The translations under genes were made by a program, and so were the position numbers. The notes beneath the pieces are model-generated. The model was given only the letters and a program-made list of their open reading frames with translations, searched no databases and had not been told where the DNA came from. Below are positions 1 to 8,410 of a stretch of 64,000 nucleotides of DNA, one piece after another (positions within the stretch are counted from its first letter, which is position 1; each line of letters begins with the position of its first letter). The DNA is from a virus: positions 116,417-180,416 of the IMG/VR virus record IMGVR_UViG_3300036766_000678; one strand, given 5' to 3'.

Positions 1-341
1 GGAGCATTAACTGCATACGTTGTGGCTGCGTAAGGTGATCCACGACCATCATCAAACAGGACGAAATCTCCACCGTTTAAATAAACGGATTCGAGACCTC
101 CCCTATTAAAATTCGTGTAATCAAAACCTTGACCAGCTACTTCACCATTTGAGGGTTGGAGTGGGAAAAATACATTTGATTCAATTGCAAGACCATAGGG
201 CTTACCAGTTGTATTGGTTTTGACCCAAGGCTGAACTGTTCCATCTGCATTAATCTGTAATGCCATTCCACCAACAATATTCCCAGAGAGAATTTTGGCA
301 CCGCCGCTGCGGTTAACTTCCTTAATCTGACGTATTGCCAT
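1..341 (-). CDS. Probable head decoration/capsid-associated protein (3' end outside window)
   Basis: The gene opens at an ATG with a strong AAGGAG site 6 nt upstream and runs off the left edge, leaving 113 codons of its N-terminus. The visible protein is glycine-rich and beta-like (starts MAIRQIKEVNRSGG, then GNIVGGMALQINADGTV) with no cysteine or transmembrane segment. It follows the protease-scaffold gene (with one HNH gene between), which is where tailed phages commonly keep the decoration protein ahead of the major capsid protein. The role is inferred from position and composition; a capsid-fold or fibre protein is also possible. Confidence 0.6.
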   Translation of the reverse strand, partial: MAIRQIKEVNRSGGAKILSGNIVGGMALQINADGTVQPWVKTNTTGKPYGLAIESNVFFPLQPSNGEVAGQGFDYTNFNRGGLESVYLNGGDFVLFDDGRGSPYAATTYAVNA

Positions 342-422
342 AATAGACTCCTTGTTTTTTATTTTGTGTTTTGTAACAGGCGAGTCTAGTCTTTTCTTAG
401 TTGAGGGGTACTTATTTAAAGG

Positions 423-439
423 CCACACAACATGTGTGG
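423..439. other. 7-bp perfect inverted repeat in an intergenic gap
   Basis: CCACACA, a 3-nt loop and TGTGTGG form a 7-bp hairpin in the 203-nt gap between the HNH gene and the decoration-like gene. Neither strand has a clear U-run straight after the stem, so it is at best a weak terminator; it could also be an operator or an RNA processing site. The rest of the gap is AT-rich and I see no other signal beyond the ribosome site of the downstream gene. Confidence 0.3.
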
Positions 440-544
440 AAAATTGTTTATCTTTTATACTTTTAAACGAGGCTAAACATGAAACGAATAAGATGTTATA
501 AATTTTCCAATATAACAAATTTTGAACCTAGGTTTTATTCAAAT

Positions 545-1111
545 CTATTTTAATCCTGCTTCTTCTAACAACTTACCATACCATTCTGACACTTCAAGTA
601 AATTGCATTTATTATGCTTTCGGGCATTCTGGGTTTGTGTAAGACATTGTAAATTCCAAGAAACATGTAATCCAGATACTTTTTTACCTTGCAATGGAAT
701 ATAATGATCCCCAACCATATCATCTGGTTTATTTTTATAAAATTCAATTATATTATCCCAGTCTGTCCAAGCTACCTCTCTAAGATTTCTATTTGTCTGA
801 TTTTTGATATTGTATGCTAAACATTTTTCTCGATTATTTATAAAATATTGCCTATCAATTTCGGCCTTTTGTTCTCTATGATTATCCCACCATTCTTTTT
901 GTTTGAGTGCTAAAATAGGGCCATTTTCAGTACGATAATCTTTCATTTTAGCCAAAAGAATATCTCTATGTTCTTGAAAATATTCTTTATAATAATTAGA
1001 GTTTTCTAAACTCCATTGCCTTTTACAATCATTACAAGCATTTCTGGAATCTCTTCCATAAATATTTGTGTCATGACCATGTTTACAAAATTGAGATTTA
1101 GGTCTAGCCAT
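545..1111 (-). CDS. HNH homing endonuclease with CxxGH zinc module
   Basis: 188 aa. The N-terminus carries one zinc module (FCKHGHDTNIYGRD..ACNDC, about residues 8-30), followed by a basic, Tyr/Asn-rich linker and an HNH nuclease core near the C-terminus: DHYIPLQ, then GLHVSWNLQ and an Asn/His-rich tail. The core closely resembles that of the HNH gene at 31.7-32.6 kb (DHVIPLQ, GLHVIWNLQ), so the two are paralogues. Such free-standing HNH proteins usually act as homing endonucleases that cut intron/intein-less or element-less alleles. It sits 2 nt downstream of the protease-scaffold gene, inside the head operon. Confidence 0.85.
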   Translation of the reverse strand: MARPKSQFCKHGHDTNIYGRDSRNACNDCKRQWSLENSNYYKEYFQEHRDILLAKMKDYRTENGPILALKQKEWWDNHREQKAEIDRQYFINNREKCLAYNIKNQTNRNLREVAWTDWDNIIEFYKNKPDDMVGDHYIPLQGKKVSGLHVSWNLQCLTQTQNARKHNKCNLLEVSEWYGKLLEEAGLK

Positions 1112-1113
1112 GT

Positions 1114-4100
1114 TTATTTTTTAGGTACATCATTAATTGTCTTATGTTTTAATGTGCCCATACTTCTAAAAATATTTCCAACTTCGTCATGATCACTAGG
1201 ATCATAAGTCAAATAAGGGACACGAGTGGCTTTCTTCTCATTAACTGTAGAAGAGGGCATTGGAAGTTCTTCAATAGCTTTTTCCATGGCCTTTAACGCC
1301 ATATCATCGAAGGCAAGTAATTCTTTATGCTTGGCCTTAATTGCATGAGTCATAGCTTTATGACGAGCATCTAATAGATAAGTACCAGATTTAAGTTCAC
1401 TATCTAGTACATCTGGGCTCAATTGAAGAACATTTTTGTCAACCATATTAGCAACAATTTTCTGGCATCGTTCAGAACGTGCAGAAAGAATAGCAGCAAA
1501 TTTCTTTGCTTTCTCTTCCTCTTGAGCCTTAACTTCAATAGCTTTTAGTTCGGCCTCTTTCTTAGAAATAGCTTCCTCACGAGTTTTAAGAGCAGATTCT
1601 TTCATACCCATTTCATCTTCATGAGCTTCTTCAAGTGCGGGATGCTCTTCAACTTTAGGAGCCTCTTCCATCTTAGGAGCTTCTGGCATAGCGGGAGCCA
1701 TCTCAGGCTTTTTTTCCTCAACTGGAGGAAGACCAAGAACAGCTTTCATAAGCTTAAGCACTTCACCAACTTCTTTACCAAAACCATCTGGCAATCTTTT
1801 AACTTCCTTGCCATCTTTCTCAATAATAACTTCTTTAGATTCTTTGTCCTTATGAGCAGAGTATCCTTCACCAATATCAAGTTTATCTGCTTTATCAAAT
1901 GCAGAAACTTCTTCTTTAGGAGTATCACCAGGGAGAGCTAAATTCTCAGTTTCGTGCTCAGGAACTCCAGCAGGTTTCTCTTCAACCTTAACATCATCAA
2001 CTAAAGGATCTGCGTGTTCAGGTGTAGGAGGCATTTCAGTTGCAGCAGATTTATTAACAGCCACATCTGGCTCTTTTGTAAGATTAGGAGTAGTATGTTC
2101 TGTTTTACCTTTAACAGCTTCATCAGGCTTGCTAGAGGGATTAGAAGAAGGTTCCTTTTTATCCTTTACTGCTTGATCTGGTTCCTTAGTTAAATTAGGT
2201 GTCTTATTTACTTTATCCCCATCAACACTTGTTTCAGGAGTAGCAGATTTGCCTTCTTCTGGTAAAGTTGTACCCTTAACAGATTCATCTGGTTTTGCAT
2301 CAAATTTTTTCGTACCTTCTGGTAAAGTAGATCCATCAACTGCTTCTGTTGGTTTATCAGCTGCTTTCTTTTCCATAATAGTCTCCTGAGATGATTTCTT
2401 TGGAACATCCATACCCTTTTCTCTAGCTTCAGAATAGGCTGCTGCTACCGCTTGGGCTCGTTCCATTCCATCTTCTTTAATATGTTTTTCTACATGCTTC
2501 TTAATAAATTCTTGTGCTTCGGGTGTCATTGAAGACCACTTAATTTGTGCATTAGCTTCTTTATAATTAACAGAGGCTTTCTTTTCATCAACTAATTTGC
2601 AAGGTTTACCATTCATACTATGTCGTCCATATTCCAGCATCTCACCACATTCGGGACATTTTGTTGCTGCTTCTTTTTTAGAACCCTTCTCTTCAGCTTC
2701 CATTTCCTCAGTTCCCTTAGCTACATAAGAAGTTTCAACCTCTTTCTCTGATTTCTCCAGTTTCTTCTCTTCTGGATTCTTAGGAGTAGTGGTAACTTCT
2801 TTACCTTCAGCTTCAGGCTTAGGTTCTGAATAATCTGTTTTTACTTCTTTTGCTTTAGGGGCGGCAGGTCCTGTTTGACCCTTTTCCTGCCCTGGCATTT
2901 TAAATTGTGGATCAGTCTTAGCATCTGTACCTGCTGGTGCTGCTGGACCTTTTTGAGCTTGTTCCTGTCCTGGTTTTGTTACTGGGGAATTTTTAACATT
3001 GTGTTCTTTATTATTTGTGCCAGTAGAAGGTTTTGCATAACTACCATCAGGTCCTAGTTCTGGACCTTTTGCGGTTTTATTTAATTTATGTGTTACATCC
3101 CATAAATCAGCCAATTTCTCAATTCCTTCTTTAGTATAACGAGCAACAACCTCTTTACCATATGCTTCACTGGTTGCCCATTTCTGATCATCAAAAGAAA
3201 GTGTTTCAAATGTACTACCCCAAATATCTTTAAGAGAAGCATCTAATAGGCACTTAGCATCTTCATACACTGACCAAGTAGAAGCAAGTACATTATTTTT
3301 ATCTTCATTAAATTTGGCTGAGATGGAAGATTTCTTATCTTTTTTCTTCCCATAATCACATGTTACACACGTAACTTCATCCCCCACTTTACGGGCAGCA
3401 ACACTATCACAGTTTGGACATTTGACAAATTCTGTTTTAGCTGTTTCTTTTCCCAATTCCTCTTTAGCCACTGCTTCAACTTTCTTTTCCAATAATTGAG
3501 CAGCAAAGCTATCTTTTACTTTAGCCACAATTCTAGATAGAAATGTTTCTTCTTTCTTAGTGGCATCAGCAACCACTTCTTTATTAACTACTTCGTTAGC
3601 TTTCTTGGTTTTATGCTGAATATAGCTCTCAAGTTGCTCCATTTCTAGGGCGGAAATTTTTGATAAAATCTTTTTTTGATCTTCGGATACAATATTCTTA
3701 TCTGACATGGATGACTCCTTGGATGATTCTTGTGCTTCTTTATCAGTAGTTGGGCAAATTCCGCAGAACTCAGCCTTCAAATTTTTTGCTGTCTCTGAAT
3801 CTACTTTAGTTAAAAGACCTTCAAATTGTTTTACAAAATCTTGTTGCTCATCTTTAGAAAGAGCGGCGGTTTTCGAAAGTCTGCTTCTCATATTGCTTAA
3901 AATTGTTTTCACAATCGCTTTAGGGTCTGCGGGAATTCCAACCAAAGACAATTCATTGAATGCAATCCCACTATTTAAAGACATGGCTTTAACTTTTTGA
4001 CCTTTAGAAATGTTATACTTAAGATTATCAACTTCAGCATCAAACTCATGTCCCAAAGAAAATGCTTCAAGATGTTTACAACGTGGATCAGCATCTGAAT

Positions 4101-5820
4101 GAAGAACCAAACCACACACGCTACACGCACTTTCATCAACGGAACAATTGTGAACAGCAACACCATTAACAAGATAAGAATTTTTCTCTTTAACACTAAA
4201 ATTATAGACAAGTAATTTTTGATCTTCTACTTCAATACCACTAATTGGGATCATTAAATAATTATTTACTAAAAGTTTCTGTTGTTTATTACCACCTACA
4301 GGCAAACCAGTAGGAATCTTATCACAATATTTTGCCATTTCATGTAATGATTCCCCTGAAATACAAATTCTATATGTTCTAGAGGCAGCAATTGTTTTAG
4401 TGCCACTTTTAAAATTAGCTATTTTTTCTTTATAATGCTTTTCTTCTAATGCAAAAAGAAGAGAAGCACGACAAAATAACCATGCCATCTGATAAATAAA
4501 AGCTTGGGAAGCAGTTTCCAAATAGGCACGTCTAATATGGGGATGAGCATCTTTTCTATTTATCTCTTCATAATCGCTATAGCAGCCATCCCCGCAAAGA
4601 AATGCTCCTAGAAGTTCTTTTTGGAATTCAATATTCCATAAAAGAACAGAGGGATCAAGCTTTTTAGTTTTAGCTTTTTCTCCACCTAATTGCATTAATT
4701 TTTCTGCCAGTTCTTTATCATATATAAAAATACGGCAAGCATTTAATTTTGGATATTTCTTTATAGTTACTTTCTTTTTAGTAATAGAGCTAATAAGGGT
4801 TTTAATCTCTTTAGCATATTTGGCTTCTTTTATATGCAAAGTAAACATTGCTCCACCAACTAAATTGCAACGACAAATCTTATTTACTTTTCTACATGGG
4901 TAACATTTATAATAAATAATATTGCCCTCTGCAAGATACCAACCTAAAAGACGTGCAAACTCTTTAGTTATATTATCGGGGGTTTTTTCTTCTTTAGAAA
5001 AGGGAAAAGATACATAATCCCCTGGACGAAGATTCTCAGCAGATATCCACTCAAAATATTTAGCATTACTGGCTATTTTTTCTAGGGATTGCCCAGTAAT
5101 ACTATGCCCTGCCTCAACTAAAGAGACAGAATTTAAAATATTAATTATGTTCTCTTTTTTTATGCTCCAAAAAGGATGTTCATTTGTGGCAGTAATAGGA
5201 AGTTTTGTAAATCCTAAAAGTTTTAAAGTATACATTAACCCGTCATAAGGTCTAATCATTGTTTCAATTACTTCATCAGAAAGACCTAAATGATTTAAAA
5301 CTTTATCCCCTACTTTGATATCTTCGATATTTTTAAAGGTATGATCGGATAGTAAAATTTGGGTCCCTTCTTTAAAACAACCCATACTCACCGTGTTCAA
5401 AATACCAGTTTGAACTTGCCTCGCTAGTTCAGGAAATAAATATTTATCGAGCTTCGCTAATACTTCAATATATTTCTCACCAGTCTCTGGATCTTCAACA
5501 GGATATGAGTCGATGAGTCTGCCCACGGCTTTCAAAACCGAATCAGCCGAATGGTCTATGTACAATCCCTTTCCTTGAAAAGAAGCATAACTTTTTAAAA
5601 GATCATCCCAACCAAACGCATCCCAATTGCCGTTAGCTCCATTTGTTTCATAACTTGAAATTGCACGAGCCCTCAGATACAAAAACTGTTCGTTTTTAGG
5701 TTCAATGATATGTGAAGATCCTGGAACCTTTTCTTCCATAGGACGATCAATCAATAATTCTTCCACTGCTGCGGCAGTTTTTAAAATCTTCCATGAAGAA
5801 CCAATTTTTTGTAATGACAT
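1114..5820 (-). CDS. Prohead maturation protease fused to zinc-ribbon and scaffold regions, interrupted by an intein
   Basis: 1568 aa before splicing; removing the intein (residues 148-558) leaves about 1157 aa. Residues 1-147 plus the first ~100 after the intein look like a phage prohead protease: LYIDHSAD gives a candidate catalytic His, NTVSMG a candidate Ser, and FNELSLVGIPADP the usual third block. A CSVCG...CKHL zinc site follows the splice point directly. Next come two zinc ribbons (CPNCDS..CVTC; CPECGE..C), a MTPEAQEFIKKHVEKHI block of a type common in phage proteins (ends KGMDVP), degenerate repeats of the form KPDEAVKG, and a long Lys/Glu coiled coil near residues 1380-1520 that resembles a scaffold. 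Protease-scaffold fusions are known in tailed phages. Its N-terminus MSLQKIGSSWK is echoed by the small protein at 7.3-7.5 kb. Confidence 0.8.
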   Translation of the reverse strand: MSLQKIGSSWKILKTAAAVEELLIDRPMEEKVPGSSHIIEPKNEQFLYLRARAISSYETNGANGNWDAFGWDDLLKSYASFQGKGLYIDHSADSVLKAVGRLIDSYPVEDPETGEKYIEVLAKLDKYLFPELARQVQTGILNTVSMGCFKEGTQILLSDHTFKNIEDIKVGDKVLNHLGLSDEVIETMIRPYDGLMYTLKLLGFTKLPITATNEHPFWSIKKENIINILNSVSLVEAGHSITGQSLEKIASNAKYFEWISAENLRPGDYVSFPFSKEEKTPDNITKEFARLLGWYLAEGNIIYYKCYPCRKVNKICRCNLVGGAMFTLHIKEAKYAKEIKTLISSITKKKVTIKKYPKLNACRIFIYDKELAEKLMQLGGEKAKTKKLDPSVLLWNIEFQKELLGAFLCGDGCYSDYEEINRKDAHPHIRRAYLETASQAFIYQMAWLFCRASLLFALEEKHYKEKIANFKSGTKTIAASRTYRICISGESLHEMAKYCDKIPTGLPVGGNKQQKLLVNNYLMIPISGIEVEDQKLLVYNFSVKEKNSYLVNGVAVHNCSVDESACSVCGLVLHSDADPRCKHLEAFSLGHEFDAEVDNLKYNISKGQKVKAMSLNSGIAFNELSLVGIPADPKAIVKTILSNMRSRLSKTAALSKDEQQDFVKQFEGLLTKVDSETAKNLKAEFCGICPTTDKEAQESSKESSMSDKNIVSEDQKKILSKISALEMEQLESYIQHKTKKANEVVNKEVVADATKKEETFLSRIVAKVKDSFAAQLLEKKVEAVAKEELGKETAKTEFVKCPNCDSVAARKVGDEVTCVTCDYGKKKDKKSSISAKFNEDKNNVLASTWSVYEDAKCLLDASLKDIWGSTFETLSFDDQKWATSEAYGKEVVARYTKEGIEKLADLWDVTHKLNKTAKGPELGPDGSYAKPSTGTNNKEHNVKNSPVTKPGQEQAQKGPAAPAGTDAKTDPQFKMPGQEKGQTGPAAPKAKEVKTDYSEPKPEAEGKEVTTTPKNPEEKKLEKSEKEVETSYVAKGTEEMEAEEKGSKKEAATKCPECGEMLEYGRHSMNGKPCKLVDEKKASVNYKEANAQIKWSSMTPEAQEFIKKHVEKHIKEDGMERAQAVAAAYSEAREKGMDVPKKSSQETIMEKKAADKPTEAVDGSTLPEGTKKFDAKPDESVKGTTLPEEGKSATPETSVDGDKVNKTPNLTKEPDQAVKDKKEPSSNPSSKPDEAVKGKTEHTTPNLTKEPDVAVNKSAATEMPPTPEHADPLVDDVKVEEKPAGVPEHETENLALPGDTPKEEVSAFDKADKLDIGEGYSAHKDKESKEVIIEKDGKEVKRLPDGFGKEVGEVLKLMKAVLGLPPVEEKKPEMAPAMPEAPKMEEAPKVEEHPALEEAHEDEMGMKESALKTREEAISKKEAELKAIEVKAQEEEKAKKFAAILSARSERCQKIVANMVDKNVLQLSPDVLDSELKSGTYLLDARHKAMTHAIKAKHKELLAFDDMALKAMEKAIEELPMPSSTVNEKKATRVPYLTYDPSDHDEVGNIFRSMGTLKHKTINDVPKK
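4147..5379 (-). mobile_element. LAGLIDADG intein in the prohead protease
   Basis: 411 codons. It begins with Cys (CFKEGTQILLSDHT) and ends VNGVAVHN, followed by Cys as the first C-extein residue, so all class 1 splicing residues are present. Block B is visible (TNEHPF). Between the splicing blocks are two LAGLIDADG motifs (LLGWYLAEGN and LLGAFLCGDG), so it should encode an active-looking homing endonuclease. An unusual Cys-rich insert (CYPCRKVNKICRC) lies just after the first motif and could bind zinc. The insertion point falls right behind SMG, next to the likely catalytic serine. Confidence 0.93.
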
Positions 5821-5822
5821 AA

Positions 5823-6473
5823 TTATTCCTCAACAATTCCCTTAAGCAAATTTCGAGCCTTATTCAAACTTGTTTCAACATTAAAATTCTTGATTTCATC
5901 CCATTCTTCATCTGTCAATTCTTTCTTAGGAGGTATTGCTTCCTCAGTAACATCGTGTAAAGAAGGCTGCTCTGGGATTTGTTCCCATTCTTTTTTAGGA
6001 ACATATTGATATTTTTTCTTTGGTTCTAAAGGAACATTAACTTGTTTTGGTTTTTGAACAGGTGCTTGCCTAACTCGTTTAGGAGCAACAGGAGTCTTTG
6101 TTTTTGGTGCATATTGTGGTGTTGAAATACTTGTGTCGGTGTTTCCATATGAATCAACACGAACATCAGACAAGTTTGGGCCAGAGACAATCAATGTACA
6201 ATTAATATCGCCTGGATGCGATTTTTCGAATAAGGGGGCCGAAAAATTTAAACCCCCTACAAAATCTTCTATATTCCACTTTTGACGATTTAGATCGACG
6301 CAACGTGAGTGCCTAGACGCGCCTGAGTCCCATTCTACAATCTGATACCCCTGGGAAGCTAAATCTTCCAATACTGGTAAGGACATATCCTGACGAGTAT
6401 TTCCTACAGCCTGTTTATTTAGCCTGTTTATTTTTTGAGCTTTTTCGGCTAGTTTTTCTTCCCAATTGGTCAT
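5823..6473 (-). CDS. Putative head-associated protein with MuF-like C-terminal pattern
   Basis: 216 aa, starting 2 nt upstream of the protease-scaffold gene. Residues 35-100 contain WDSGASRHSRCVDLN, then GGLNFSAPLFEKSHPGDINC. The order Cys...His-Pro...Cys resembles the end of Mu gpF-type minor head proteins, though no full domain is present. The middle is Pro/Lys/Val-rich (APKTKTPVAPKR, QKPKQVNVPLEPKKK) and probably disordered; the end is acidic. Its 5' end lies within the 3' end of the zinc miniprotein gene upstream. The function is inferred and uncertain; it is most likely a minor head or head-joining component. Confidence 0.6.
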   Translation of the reverse strand: MTNWEEKLAEKAQKINRLNKQAVGNTRQDMSLPVLEDLASQGYQIVEWDSGASRHSRCVDLNRQKWNIEDFVGGLNFSAPLFEKSHPGDINCTLIVSGPNLSDVRVDSYGNTDTSISTPQYAPKTKTPVAPKRVRQAPVQKPKQVNVPLEPKKKYQYVPKKEWEQIPEQPSLHDVTEEAIPPKKELTDEEWDEIKNFNVETSLNKARNLLKGIVEE

Positions 6474-6669
6474 ATTTTAGTTCCAAATATTCGAGATTAT
6501 CACTTGTTAAAAAATTAGGGCATTTACAATCAAAATTTGGTCTTGGATTACTTAGAATTTTTATCCACAAGCAGGGCTTCTTCCCTTTTCGTGAACAGGT
6601 AGCGTGATCAAAACGTGAATGCTTGCATGTTCGGCACCTATCTCTATTTGTTTCTTCTACTATTTGCAT
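6415..6669 (-). CDS. Zinc miniprotein with NLEYLE tail
   Basis: 84 aa from the ATG chosen here (CAGGG ribosome site, no overlap with the upstream stop); an upstream ATG would add 11 residues and create a 20-nt overlap. Zinc ligands: CRTCKHSRFDH, two single Cys, then CKC. The tail SDNLEYLELKYDQ is followed by a basic extension (GRKTSRKSSKNKQ) not seen in the other members, which is encoded in the 59-nt overlap with the next gene. Function unknown. Confidence 0.75.
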   Translation of the reverse strand: MQIVEETNRDRCRTCKHSRFDHATCSRKGKKPCLWIKILSNPRPNFDCKCPNFLTSDNLEYLELKYDQLGRKTSRKSSKNKQAK

Positions 6670-6682
6670 GTACCCTGAAAAA

Positions 6683-6895
6683 TTATATGTTTTGCTTATC
6701 ATAAAGGTACTCTAAATACTTCAAGTTCTCTTTAGGTAAAAATTCTGCACATTTACAAGCTAGAGTAAAATTCTTAAAAGCCATATAAATACATTTACCT
6801 GGTTTTTTATCCACATCAGTATGACTTAAAAAATAATGTTCACAATTCCTGCACAATTCGAAATTAAAAATATTCTTAATTCGTCTAATTGGCAT
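6683..6895 (-). CDS. Zinc miniprotein with NLEYLE tail
   Basis: 70 aa. Ligands CRNCEHYFLSH, a lone Cys, then CKC leading into FLPKENLKYLEYLYDK. It starts in a TAATG overlap with the stop of the upstream gene, so it is probably translated by coupling. The N-terminal MPIRRIKNIFNFE stretch is basic and specific to this copy. Function unknown. Confidence 0.8.
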   Translation of the reverse strand: MPIRRIKNIFNFELCRNCEHYFLSHTDVDKKPGKCIYMAFKNFTLACKCAEFLPKENLKYLEYLYDKQNI

Positions 6896-7152
6896 TATCT
6901 TCCAGGCTCATTGTACCCATGTTCAGCCAAAATCTTAGAAGCCATTTTAATTAAATTATAATTTTTATCTTTAACACTACGTTCAAATTGTTTAAATGCT
7001 TGTTCATTTTGAACAGCCATACGAGCACAATCTATAGAAAATCCCATAAGCTGTGTAAGCAAAGAACCCATTAATATCGGGATATTAAGCTCTTCTTGCC
7101 CATCAGATCCTACGATTAAATATTCATCTTCTTTTTTTGGTTTCTCTTGCAT
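6895..7152 (-). CDS. Hypothetical protein downstream of a conserved 54-bp promoter-like element
   Basis: 85 aa from the ATG with an AAGGTGG ribosome site; an in-frame GTG nine bases earlier is less likely. Acidic N-terminus (EKPKKEDEYLIVG), then an amphipathic helical stretch (IPILMGSLLTQLMGFSID) and a charged C-terminus. No known domain. It is the first gene after one copy of the 54-bp element, so it may be the leader gene of a late transcript that continues into the protease-scaffold gene. Confidence 0.7.
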   Translation of the reverse strand: MQEKPKKEDEYLIVGSDGQEELNIPILMGSLLTQLMGFSIDCARMAVQNEQAFKQFERSVKDKNYNLIKMASKILAEHGYNEPGR

Positions 7153-7199
7153 AATACCCACCTTATCTTATCCTTTTAATTAAGTTAAATGACTAAAAA

Positions 7200-7253
7200 A
7201 TCGTATATAAACAATATTCCCTATATACACCACTTTTAGTTATATTTTTACAT
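7200..7253 (-). promoter_or_regulatory. 54-bp conserved intergenic element, copy 1 (putative phage promoter)
   Basis: Read on the minus strand it begins ATGTAAAAATATAACTAAAA, identical in all three copies in the window, followed by an ungapped, less conserved half with TATATAGGG, AATATTGTTT and ATATACGAT. It ends about 47 nt before the ATG of the next gene. No TTGACA box lies at a proper distance, so recognition by a phage factor is more likely than by sigma70 alone. A second AGGTAATATTGTTT lies just upstream of this copy. Confidence 0.6.
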
Positions 7254-7276
7254 CAAAAACAATATTACCTACTACG

Positions 7277-7513
7277 TTACTTTGTAACTGAAAAACCTAC
7301 TGCTTCCAACCTTCCAATTAATACAGACAAATCATCTGGCCCGTAATCCACGACCCCAATTTGCTTGATAGCAGTATGAAGATCGTCAATTGTCAGTTGT
7401 TTTTTGGGCCATTGTTTCAATAAAATCTCTGAAATATAATTAGGGTCTATAGTGAAACCACCATATTTAATTACTTTCAATTTATAGGAACTTCCAATCT
7501 TATTTAATGCCAT
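7277..7513 (-). CDS. Small protein sharing the protease-scaffold N-terminus
   Basis: 78 aa. It begins MALNKIGSSYKLKV, nearly the same as the first dozen residues of the prohead protease-scaffold (MSLQKIGSSWKIL). The rest looks like a small helical domain (SEILLKQWPKKQLTIDDLHTAI, VLIGRLEAVGF), possibly winged-helix or EF-hand-like in layout, but I cannot assign a family. It lies between the secreted protease gene and promoter-like copy 1. A shared N-terminal peptide could be a scaffold- or capsid-targeting signal. Confidence 0.65.
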   Translation of the reverse strand: MALNKIGSSYKLKVIKYGGFTIDPNYISEILLKQWPKKQLTIDDLHTAIKQIGVVDYGPDDLSVLIGRLEAVGFSVTK

Positions 7514-7514
7514 A

Positions 7515-8180
7515 TTATTTACCTAGAAAATGTCGGACATCTTGAATAGAAACCGCTAAAGTTATTCCTGACCAACTAAAAGAACTGCCTTCAGTCATTG
7601 CATTAACTCCCACTAATTCTCCTCTATAATTAAAAACACCTCCACCAGAAGAACCTGAATTAATGGCAGCATCTGTTACTATGTATAAACTTTTATATAA
7701 TTCTATTTCAACATTTAAAGCAGATACAATACCATGAGAAACTAAAAATTCCATATTAAATGGGCTTCCAACATTTATAATCTCTTCTCCAACTTTTAAA
7801 TGTTTACCTAATTTGACATATTTATGACGTAATCCTTTTACACGAAGAAGACTTAAATCGTGGAGGGCATCTAACTTAATTACTTCTGCTGTATATGATT
7901 TTCCATTTATATCCCTAATCCAAATTTGTGAGGGAACAGTGGGTTGAAAACAATGCCCAGCAGACAGTATTTCATCCTTAGAAATAAATGTGCCAGAACA
8001 TCCGCCACGTAAAATTTGTTCTTTACCTTCTTTATTTTTAATTTTAGCTTTTATATGAATAAGTACAGAAGCTTTAAGTGCTCGATTAGTGGCTCTTTCG
8101 TAATTCATTTTTGCATTGGCACAACTAGAAGAACTTAAAACTATCGTGCTAGTTAGCAACATAGCTAGTAATTTTCTCAT
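7515..8180 (-). CDS. Secreted trypsin-like (HtrA/DegP-type) serine protease
   Basis: 221 aa. A hydrophobic signal (LLAMLLTSTIVLSSSSC) ends in a lipobox-like Cys20, so it may be a lipoprotein. The chymotrypsin-fold triad is complete: His76 in SAGHCF, Asp108 in ALHDLSLL and Ser178 in INSGSSGGGVFN. There is no PDZ domain, so it is about the size of the protease half of HtrA. An exported trypsin-like protease inside a head gene cluster is unusual: it could modify envelope proteins late in infection, mature a virion protein, or be host-derived cargo. The family call is firm; the role is inferred. Confidence 0.88.
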   Translation of the reverse strand: MRKLLAMLLTSTIVLSSSSCANAKMNYERATNRALKASVLIHIKAKIKNKEGKEQILRGGCSGTFISKDEILSAGHCFQPTVPSQIWIRDINGKSYTAEVIKLDALHDLSLLRVKGLRHKYVKLGKHLKVGEEIINVGSPFNMEFLVSHGIVSALNVEIELYKSLYIVTDAAINSGSSGGGVFNYRGELVGVNAMTEGSSFSWSGITLAVSIQDVRHFLGK

Positions 8181-8188
8181 AAAATTCC

Positions 8189-8410
8189 TTATAAATTTTT
8201 ATTATACAAATATTCGAAATACTCAAGATTGGACATTGGAGTATAGAAATCACAAGGGCATTTCCCCGTTTGTGACCAGATACACCAAGATATAGCAGGT
8301 TTATCTTCTATAAGAATTCCTTGTTGGTAAGTTTCAATACTACCTAAATCTTTATGGTCTTCATAAGAATGATAACAATTACAAAGAAGATGTACTTTCT
8401 TTTCTTTCAT
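8189..8410 (-). CDS. Zinc miniprotein with NLEYLE tail
   Basis: 73 aa. Ligands LCNCYHSYEDH, a lone Cys, then CPCDFY. Tail MSNLEYFEYLYNK (Phe replaces the usual Leu of YLE). The middle is longer than usual and acidic (DLGSIETYQQG). First of four consecutive tail genes that overlap one another by 8-41 nt, downstream of the portal. Function unknown. Confidence 0.8.
   Translation of the reverse strand: MKEKKVHLLCNCYHSYEDHKDLGSIETYQQGILIEDKPAISWCIWSQTGKCPCDFYTPMSNLEYFEYLYNKNL

Noticed and set aside
423-439. Hairpin considered as a rho-independent terminator
   Set aside because: No U-run follows on either strand, so it is kept only as an inverted repeat.
1621-1941. Plus-strand ORF inside the protease-scaffold gene
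   Set aside because: It is an antisense shadow with Phe/Asn-rich sequence, no ribosome site and a strong coding gene opposite. All other plus-strand ORFs (for example 9028-9555 and 36467-36898) are rejected for the same reason.
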